Assembly (NCBI GenBank): GCA_013815575.1
Contig: JACDFX010000107.1
Span: 1-6,442, forward strand
Direction: 5' to 3'
Length of the DNA: 6,442 nucleotides
DNA from: Rubrobacter sp.
Lineage (GTDB): Bacteria; Actinomycetota; Rubrobacteria; Rubrobacterales; Rubrobacteraceae
The first letter of the stretch is position 1; every line of letters begins with the position of its first letter. Under the pieces are notes generated by a model. It was not told the DNA's origin. It was given only the letters and a program-made list of their open reading frames with translations, and did not search any database. The translations under genes were made by a program, and so were the position numbers. Positions 1 to 4,362 of the stretch are shown here, piece by piece.

Positions 1-118
1 GTAGCCAGGTGCAGGTAAAAGGTTCGGCGTCGATGATGGCGATCTCGGCCTCCCAGGAGGAGAAACCTTCGACAAGGGTGAACGGTCCCGAGCCCCACGG
101 GCCCGGAGCGTCGATCGC
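1..118 (-). pseudogene. In-frame continuation of the substrate-binding protein gene after the TGA; runs off the left edge
   Basis: Translating past the TGA at 119-121 in the same minus-strand frame gives AIDAPGPWGSGPFTLVEG, then FSSWEAEIAIIDAEPF and TCTWL at the edge. The GPWGSGPFTLVEG stretch is the motif expected next in family-5 binding proteins, where G-T/S-G-P-F/Y opens the next conserved block. No frameshift is needed, so one substitution explains the interruption. A TGC, TGT, TGG or CGA codon would each become TGA by a single base change. The whole gene (1-622 and beyond) is best read as one gene with a nonsense codon: a recent pseudogene, a sequencing or assembly error, or, less likely, stop readthrough. 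The remaining C-terminal two thirds are outside the window. Confidence 0.7.
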
Positions 119-622
119 TCACCAGTGTCCTTCGCCGGAGCCGTACTTCCGATACCCGAACCCCTCCTCGTCCCAGAAGCGGGTGCTACCGATATGAAAC
201 CCCCGGAACTTCGCCAACGCCAACCCGTCCGGCTCGGGAAACTCGAAGCGCACGGTGTAATCGTCGGGGCATTCCAGGCGGGTGTCGGGGTGGAAGTTCA
301 GGTACGTCCCCGGCGGGTGAGGCGCCCGCCACTTCTGCACCTCGTCGAAGGACCGCTTGACGCTGTGGGCCGTCAGCGGCTCGCCGTCCTGAAAGCGTAC
401 CCCCTCGCGGACCTTGACGACCAGGGTGCTCCCTTCCCACCAGGAGTCCTCCATGCACGCCCCGACGATGTTGCCCCTCTCGTCGGTGCGGACAGGCTCC
501 TCCATCGTATTCCACGTGATGAACAACCAGTTCAACGGATGAGGGTCCACGACGTGAACGGTGCCTACCGGCGTACGGGCGCCCCCCTCGGCGACGGTCT
601 GCCGCGCGACTTGACCAGTCAT
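119..622 (-). CDS. ABC-transporter substrate-binding protein, family 5, N-terminal part ended by an in-frame TGA
   Basis: The 167 residues before the stop match the N-terminal lobe of family-5 extracellular solute-binding proteins (DppA/OppA/NikA type), which deliver peptides, nickel or opines to an ABC importer. The family signature KVREGVRFQDGEPLTAHSVK lies at about residues 70-89, followed by RSFDEVQKW and by PHPPGTYLNFHP at 101-112. Full-length members are usually around 500 residues or more, so this is roughly the first third. The ATG at 622 is chosen because a purine-rich ribosome site (GGGGAAAGGA) lies about 7 bases upstream; the frame is open to 697 but adds no family-like sequence. 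No signal peptide or lipobox is visible at this start, which is unusual for a secreted binding protein. The frame stops at TGA 119-121, but homology resumes in the same frame (see 1-118). No permease or ATPase gene is in view. Family assignment is strong; the ligand is unknown. Confidence 0.8.
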   Translation of the reverse strand: MTGQVARQTVAEGGARTPVGTVHVVDPHPLNWLFITWNTMEEPVRTDERGNIVGACMEDSWWEGSTLVVKVREGVRFQDGEPLTAHSVKRSFDEVQKWRAPHPPGTYLNFHPDTRLECPDDYTVRFEFPEPDGLALAKFRGFHIGSTRFWDEEGFGYRKYGSGEGHW

Positions 623-629
623 GCATGTT

Positions 630-639
630 TCCTTTCCCC
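630..639 (-). promoter_or_regulatory. Ribosome binding site of the substrate-binding protein gene
   Basis: On the minus strand GGGGAAAGGA precedes the ATG at 622 by about 7 bases. A second ATG at 626 overlaps it in another frame, but that frame encodes no family-like protein. The site supports 622 as the start rather than the upstream codon at 697. Confidence 0.5.
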
Positions 640-696
640 AGGAACCAACAGGCAGAAGGTTAACAGAGGCCCCGCCCCGCGCAACCGCAGCGTCCA

Positions 697-1368
697 TTGC
701 AACCTCGCGGCCGGGGTAGGAGGATAGCCGGGCTGCGGGAAGTCAGGGAAAGGAATCGGACGAAAGCATCAGCGGAGTTCCGGGCGGCGGCGCTAGCGGG
801 TATGCTGGGACCGGCCATCTTCGCGGCTGTACTGGCGGCACTGACGGCGCTCCAGTACGACTTTATGCGCGGGATCGGCTGGAAGCCGCTCGAAGACCCG
901 GCCGGCGCCTGGCCGAGCGGGCTCGCCCTCGGACCCATCGGGTGGCTCCTGGACGCGGCCTTCGTCATCTCGGGCATCCTGCTGATGGTCTTCGCCGCCG
1001 GGCTCCACCGAGGGGTGCGTCGGGGCTCCAAGGCGGGCCCGGCCCTGCTCTTGCTCTCCGGCGCGGCGATGACGCTCCTGGCCTTCGAGACCGATCCTAT
1101 CCGGCGCACGGGACCGAGGTCCCCGCACGGCCTCGTCCACGACGCCGCCTTCGTCATCTTCGCCCTATCCCTGCTGCTCTCGCTCTTCTTCCTGTGGCGC
1201 CGCATGGCCCGTGATCCCCACTGGTACGACCACGCCCGACTAACCCTCGCCACCGCCCCGGTCTGCGCGGCGTGTCTCGTCCTGCCTGGCGTCTTCTACT
1301 ACCTCTTCCTCGCCGCCACGCTCCTGTGGATAGAGGTCACGGCCCTGCGCCTCTGGCGCCTCTCCTAA
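697..1368 (+). CDS. DUF998-type multi-pass membrane protein
   Basis: An integral membrane protein of up to 223 residues with about six hydrophobic segments, at roughly 30-52, 79-103, 114-131, 147-168, 184-200 and 201-219. The motif ETDPIRRTGPRSPHGLVHDA at 131-150, between the third and fourth segments, resembles the acidic/Asp-Pro then Gly-x-x-His signature of DUF998. That family has no established biochemical function. The start is uncertain. TTG at 697 gives the full frame but has no clear ribosome site. A good Shine-Dalgarno sequence (AGGAGGA, 718-724) lies inside this frame and would serve a CTG at 733. ATG 802 would begin directly at the first membrane segment. The gene is divergent from the transporter gene (74-bp gap) and its stop overlaps that of the convergent LarA-like gene. 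The membrane topology is visible in the sequence; the DUF998 assignment is fairly secure; the function is unknown. Confidence 0.75.
   Translation: MQPRGRGRRIAGLREVRERNRTKASAEFRAAALAGMLGPAIFAAVLAALTALQYDFMRGIGWKPLEDPAGAWPSGLALGPIGWLLDAAFVISGILLMVFAAGLHRGVRRGSKAGPALLLLSGAAMTLLAFETDPIRRTGPRSPHGLVHDAAFVIFALSLLLSLFFLWRRMARDPHWYDHARLTLATAPVCAACLVLPGVFYYLFLAATLLWIEVTALRLWRLS
718..724 (+). promoter_or_regulatory. Shine-Dalgarno-like AGGAGGA inside the 5' end of the DUF998 frame
   Basis: AGGAGGA is the strongest ribosome-site match near this gene. It lies downstream of the TTG at 697 and 8 bases before an in-frame CTG at 733, with no ATG, GTG or TTG at the proper distance. It therefore raises the possibility of a CTG start (211 residues) for the membrane protein. 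It could also be a chance purine run. Confidence 0.35.
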
Positions 1369-2942
1369 CTCACCTCGACCATAAACAGCGGCGGGATGTG
1401 CATGTAGGTGATGCCCGGGCTCGTACCGACGATGGGCTCGGCGACCTGGAGGGCCTCCGCGACGGTGTCGGCCCGTTTGTAGCCCATCCTCGATGTGGTG
1501 TGCGGGTCGCCCCCGACGAAGATGACGCCGCCCAGGTGGTCGAGGGCGTGTGCGCCCCACTGCCAGGTGGTGAACGGGTGCCATCCGTGGTAGGCGTGGG
1601 AGTTGCGGTAGAGGGTCTTGTACCAGGGGTCGTAGATAAACTTCTTCTCGAACCGCCGCTCCGCCTCATGGGGGTCCGTGGTCTCGGAGAGGACCTCCTC
1701 GAAGAACGGCCGGTAGCTCGGGTGGGCGACGTCATCGAACTCGTTGGGGACAGGGTGGGTGGCTATGATGACGCCGCCCTCGCGCACGAGCGGTTTGCCC
1801 CTGTAGAGGTTGAAGAGGTAGCCGAGGACCATGTTGTGGACCAGGATCGGGTTCATGATGCTGTTCACGTTGTACGGCCCGATATAGGGCACGCCGAGCA
1901 GCAGCACGTCGGCCTGCCCCTCGACGTGGACGAGTTGCTGGCGGTGGAGGTGCTTGATGGTCTCCTCGTGAACCGGGTCCGTCGCACCCGCCTGGACGCT
2001 CGTCATCTTCTGCGGGGCGACGATGGACTGGAAGACCTTGCGAGCCGCCCGGCGCGGCATGATTTGCGTGGCCTTGTGGTTGGCCAGAAAGTTCGCTTTG
2101 GTGAAGGGGCCCCACTCGTGCTCGGGCTTCGCCATGAAGTCGAAGACGGGCGGGAAGGTCGCGTTGTTGAGGGTCGTCTCGATGTGGAAGACCTTTACGG
2201 CGCTGTCCAGGATCTCACCCATCCGGTTCACCGAACCGTGCAGCGCGGACTTCGGTGGGTCCATCAAAGAACGGGTGTTCCTGAGCGTCTCGGCGTTGTG
2301 GTGGTGGCGGATGGAGGAGTACGGGGAGATGCCTGTATGAACGGACTTGTGTCCGCCGTTCATGGAGACGAGGTTTATGTTCACGTAGACGACCAGGTCG
2401 CTCTCCGCGGCCCGGCGGCTGATACGGACCTCCTCCCCCCGCCCCGTCTCCCCGATGACCGCGTTCCCCTCTTCGTCTTCGGCGTCGTAGTTGTAGAGGC
2501 GCTGAGGGTAGAAAGTGGACATGATGTCCTTCCCCAGGGCCCACCGGAGCTCCTTCTCCGTCATGCGGCGGTGCAGGCCCAGGGCGGCGATGAGGTGTAT
2601 GTCCTCAACACCCTTCGCGTAGGCCTTCTCAAGCACCTTCTCTATGACCAGCTGGCGGTTGTCCGGCGGTTGCATGGGGGGCAGCGGGCAGGAGACGTCG
2701 TCAAAGACGATGGTCAGCTTCATGCCGGGGTGCAAGAGCTCGTGCAACGGCTCCATACCCATCGGCTCCAGGAGCGCCCGCTCGATGGCGACGTTCGGGT
2801 CGGGGAGCGGGTCGACCGGCCCCGGGGGGTAGATCACACGCGTCCCCTCCGGCAGCTTCTCGTAGTGGAAACCGTCCCCCGCGTTGAACATCATCGGCGG
2901 GCTGGATTTTTCGAGGGTGGTGATGAATCCGGGTCGGGTCAT
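1365..2942 (-). CDS. LarA-like protein (DUF2088, nickel-pincer racemase/epimerase superfamily)
   Basis: A soluble 525-residue protein resembling LarA, the lactate racemase that uses a covalently bound nickel-pincer nucleotide. Family landmarks appear in order: FDDVSCPLPPM at 80-90 (LarA: D-D-x-T-R-P), LIAALGLHRRMTEKEL at 117-132 (LarA: G-T-H-R-x-x-T) and NGGHKSVHTG at 195-204 (LarA: G-G-R-K-S). K199 fits the LarA lysine that holds the cofactor (K184), H215 in SIRHHHN fits the nickel ligand (H200), and H124 fits catalytic H108. The substrate-binding arginine (R75) is replaced by C85 and the second catalytic histidine (H174) by I189. The protein is about 100 residues longer than typical LarA. 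These differences suggest another substrate, perhaps a larger hydroxy acid or sugar acid. The start at 2942 is set by AAAGGGAGT five to six bases upstream. The cofactor genes larB, larC and larE are not in view. The superfamily call is strong; racemase activity is not shown. Confidence 0.82.
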   Translation of the reverse strand: MTRPGFITTLEKSSPPMMFNAGDGFHYEKLPEGTRVIYPPGPVDPLPDPNVAIERALLEPMGMEPLHELLHPGMKLTIVFDDVSCPLPPMQPPDNRQLVIEKVLEKAYAKGVEDIHLIAALGLHRRMTEKELRWALGKDIMSTFYPQRLYNYDAEDEEGNAVIGETGRGEEVRISRRAAESDLVVYVNINLVSMNGGHKSVHTGISPYSSIRHHHNAETLRNTRSLMDPPKSALHGSVNRMGEILDSAVKVFHIETTLNNATFPPVFDFMAKPEHEWGPFTKANFLANHKATQIMPRRAARKVFQSIVAPQKMTSVQAGATDPVHEETIKHLHRQQLVHVEGQADVLLLGVPYIGPYNVNSIMNPILVHNMVLGYLFNLYRGKPLVREGGVIIATHPVPNEFDDVAHPSYRPFFEEVLSETTDPHEAERRFEKKFIYDPWYKTLYRNSHAYHGWHPFTTWQWGAHALDHLGGVIFVGGDPHTTSRMGYKRADTVAEALQVAEPIVGTSPGITYMHIPPLFMVEVS

Positions 2943-2946
2943 TGGT

Positions 2947-2955
2947 ACTCCCTTT
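2947..2955 (-). promoter_or_regulatory. Ribosome binding site of the LarA-like gene
   Basis: The minus strand reads AAAGGGAGT, with GGGAG five bases before the ATG at 2942. The frame stays open upstream to 3119, but that extension is low-complexity repeat DNA without family-like sequence, so this site fixes the start at 2942. Confidence 0.6.
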
Positions 2956-3050
2956 GGTTGGTCGAAGTGGGGTCTTGGGATTCGAGGCGTCGAGGCTTCA
3001 GGTGTTCCCAACGTCTCTCCGGACGCGTAACGGTCACTACGCCTGAAGGC

Positions 3051-3117
3051 GGGGCGGGGTTTCGCGTGCGGGAACTTCGCGTGCGGGAACGAGGCGCGCG
3101 ACGCGAAGCCCTGCCCC
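3051..3117. repeat. Intergenic imperfect inverted repeat, 17-base arms
   Basis: GGGGCGGGGTTTCGCGT (3051-3067) faces ACGCGAAGCCCTGCCCC (3101-3117) across a 33-base spacer. Fifteen of 17 positions are complementary. The two others would be G-U pairs in plus-strand RNA but A-C mismatches in minus-strand RNA. The repeat lies 27 bases downstream of the alcohol dehydrogenase stop and about 110 bases upstream of the LarA-like start. It has no following T-run on either strand, so it is not a classical intrinsic terminator. It could be an attenuating or stabilising hairpin between the two genes, or a protein-binding site. Confidence 0.5.
3061..3090. repeat. Perfect tandem 15-bp direct repeat
   Basis: TTCGCGTGCGGGAAC occurs twice head to tail, at 3061-3075 and 3076-3090, with no mismatch. 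Each copy contains TTCGCGT, and the reverse complement ACGCGAA lies at 3101-3107. The distal element can therefore pair with either copy, giving two mutually exclusive hairpins; the one with the inner copy is a perfect 8-bp stem (3075-3082 with 3101-3108). The cause may be replication slippage or a double operator. Confidence 0.65.
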
Positions 3118-3143
3118 AAACCTCGAACCTGGTGCCTAGAGTC

Positions 3144-4361
3144 TTAATGCCCCAGGCCTCTATGGTCGAAGACCACCTTCACGTTTCCCGCGCCCCCCGC
3201 CGAACGCGCGGCGGATATCGCCTCGCGGTACTCTTCGAGCCGGAAGCGGGGGCCCACCAGGGTCTCGAGCTTTATTTGCGGCGCCAACCTCATCGCCAGC
3301 TCGAAGCTGCTGGTCCGTTCGCCTTCGTATTCTTCGGCGCCGTAAGCGTAGGCGCCGGCGAGGCTCACCTCCTTGTACCAGAGCGCGGTGAGGTCCAGGC
3401 TACTCTTCGCCCTTGGCATCCCGACGAGGGAGACCTCGCCGCCCGGCTTCGTCAGGCGCACGGCGTCCTCCATCGTGCCGGAAGAGCCGACGCACTCGAA
3501 GACGTTCTGCGCCCCGCCCGCGACGACCGGCTTGCCGAGCTCCGGCTTCAGGGCTTCGGTGCCGAGCATCTCGGGGAGACCAGAGTACATCTGCTTCGGG
3601 TGGACGACCTCGTCTGCGCCGAGGCGGAGGGCCTCTTCGCGCTGGCGCTCGTGCTTGGCGACGCAGATGATGCGTCCGGCGTCGGTCAGGCGGCGGAGCG
3701 CGGCGACGGTGAAGAGGCCGATGTTTCCAGCCCCGATGACGAGGGTCGTCCCGTCCGGCCCCGGTCGTGCCTTGAGGGCGGCGTGGACGGCGCAGGCGAG
3801 CGGCTCTATGGCGACGGCGGCCTCGTCGGAGAGGCTTTCCGGGACGCGGTGGAGCTGGGTCGGGTGGGCGACGAGCGTCCGCTGGGTCCAGCCACCCCCG
3901 GTGTCGCGGCAGAAGCCCGTCTGGATGCCGGGGCTCAAGTGCCCCTTCGAGACGTTCAGGCAGAGGGCGTGGCGGCCAGAGGCGCAGTACGGGCAGGGAG
4001 GATCGATACCCCGGGCGGCGCACCCGAGGGCCGGCTCCACGACGACGCGTTCCCCGGCCCGGAATCCGGAGTTGTCGTCCGTGACCACGCCCACGACCTC
4101 GTGGCCCATCACGAAGGGCGGGGAGGTGATCGGGGAGAAGTAAGGCGAGTTCTCGGAAGACAGCGTCCCGAGGTCCGAGCCGCAGATGCCGGAGAGGAGC
4201 GGCTTTACGCGGACCCAGTCGGGGGCTGGAAGCTCCGGTTCCGGCGCGCTCTCCAGTTGCAGGGGGGAGAGCCGGCCCGTCTCCAGGTTCTTTACCCTCT
4301 TCGCGCCGGCGCGCATGAGAAGGTAGCGGGGTATGGACTTGCGGTAGACGAGGGAGAGCAC
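3144..4361 (-). CDS. Zinc-dependent medium-chain alcohol dehydrogenase (MDR family)
   Basis: A cytoplasmic 405-residue NAD(P)-dependent alcohol/polyol-type dehydrogenase that interconverts an alcohol and an aldehyde or ketone. The GroES-like catalytic domain contains GICGSD (C60) and GHEVVG (H87, E88), with E186 in IEPLAC as a further likely catalytic-zinc ligand. The structural-zinc lobe carries C114, C123, C126 and C134 (PPCPYCASGRHALC). The Rossmann fold is marked by VIGAGNIG at 208-215. The C-terminal part (KPGGEVSLVGMP, 305-316) is typical of the family. The GTG at 4361 is chosen as start because M-L-S-L-V-Y-R-K-S lines up with the usual family N-terminus and the frame upstream is only the shadow of the preceding gene. 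The start follows the TAA of the FAR-HAD gene by one base with only a weak AAGAAG ribosome site, which points to translational coupling. The partner suggests a fatty alcohol/aldehyde or related substrate, but this is inferred. Family call is very secure; substrate unknown. Confidence 0.92.
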   Translation of the reverse strand: MLSLVYRKSIPRYLLMRAGAKRVKNLETGRLSPLQLESAPEPELPAPDWVRVKPLLSGICGSDLGTLSSENSPYFSPITSPPFVMGHEVVGVVTDDNSGFRAGERVVVEPALGCAARGIDPPCPYCASGRHALCLNVSKGHLSPGIQTGFCRDTGGGWTQRTLVAHPTQLHRVPESLSDEAAVAIEPLACAVHAALKARPGPDGTTLVIGAGNIGLFTVAALRRLTDAGRIICVAKHERQREEALRLGADEVVHPKQMYSGLPEMLGTEALKPELGKPVVAGGAQNVFECVGSSGTMEDAVRLTKPGGEVSLVGMPRAKSSLDLTALWYKEVSLAGAYAYGAEEYEGERTSSFELAMRLAPQIKLETLVGPRFRLEEYREAISAARSAGGAGNVKVVFDHRGLGH

Positions 4362-4362
4362 C

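Noticed and set aside
119..121. TGA read as selenocysteine
   Set aside because: No selenocysteine-insertion-type hairpin was identified next to it, and binding proteins of this family are not known to use selenocysteine; a mutation or error is simpler.
623..696. Possible divergent promoters in the 74-bp gap, including GTTAAC near 659 and TTGCGC on the minus strand
   Set aside because: The spacing and hexamers are poor matches to a sigma-70 type promoter, so I could not support a call, although promoters are expected here.
125..727. A 200-codon plus-strand open frame opposite the binding-protein gene
   Set aside because: No domain or ribosome site recognised, and it is fully antisense to conserved family-5 sequence up to 622.
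3061..3090. CRISPR-like array
   Set aside because: There are only two directly abutting 15-bp copies with no spacers and no cas genes in view.
2943..3119. N-terminal extension of the LarA-like protein to 3119
   Set aside because: The extension would translate the tandem DNA repeat (ASFPHAKFPHAK), has no family resemblance, and a proper ribosome site supports the ATG at 2942.
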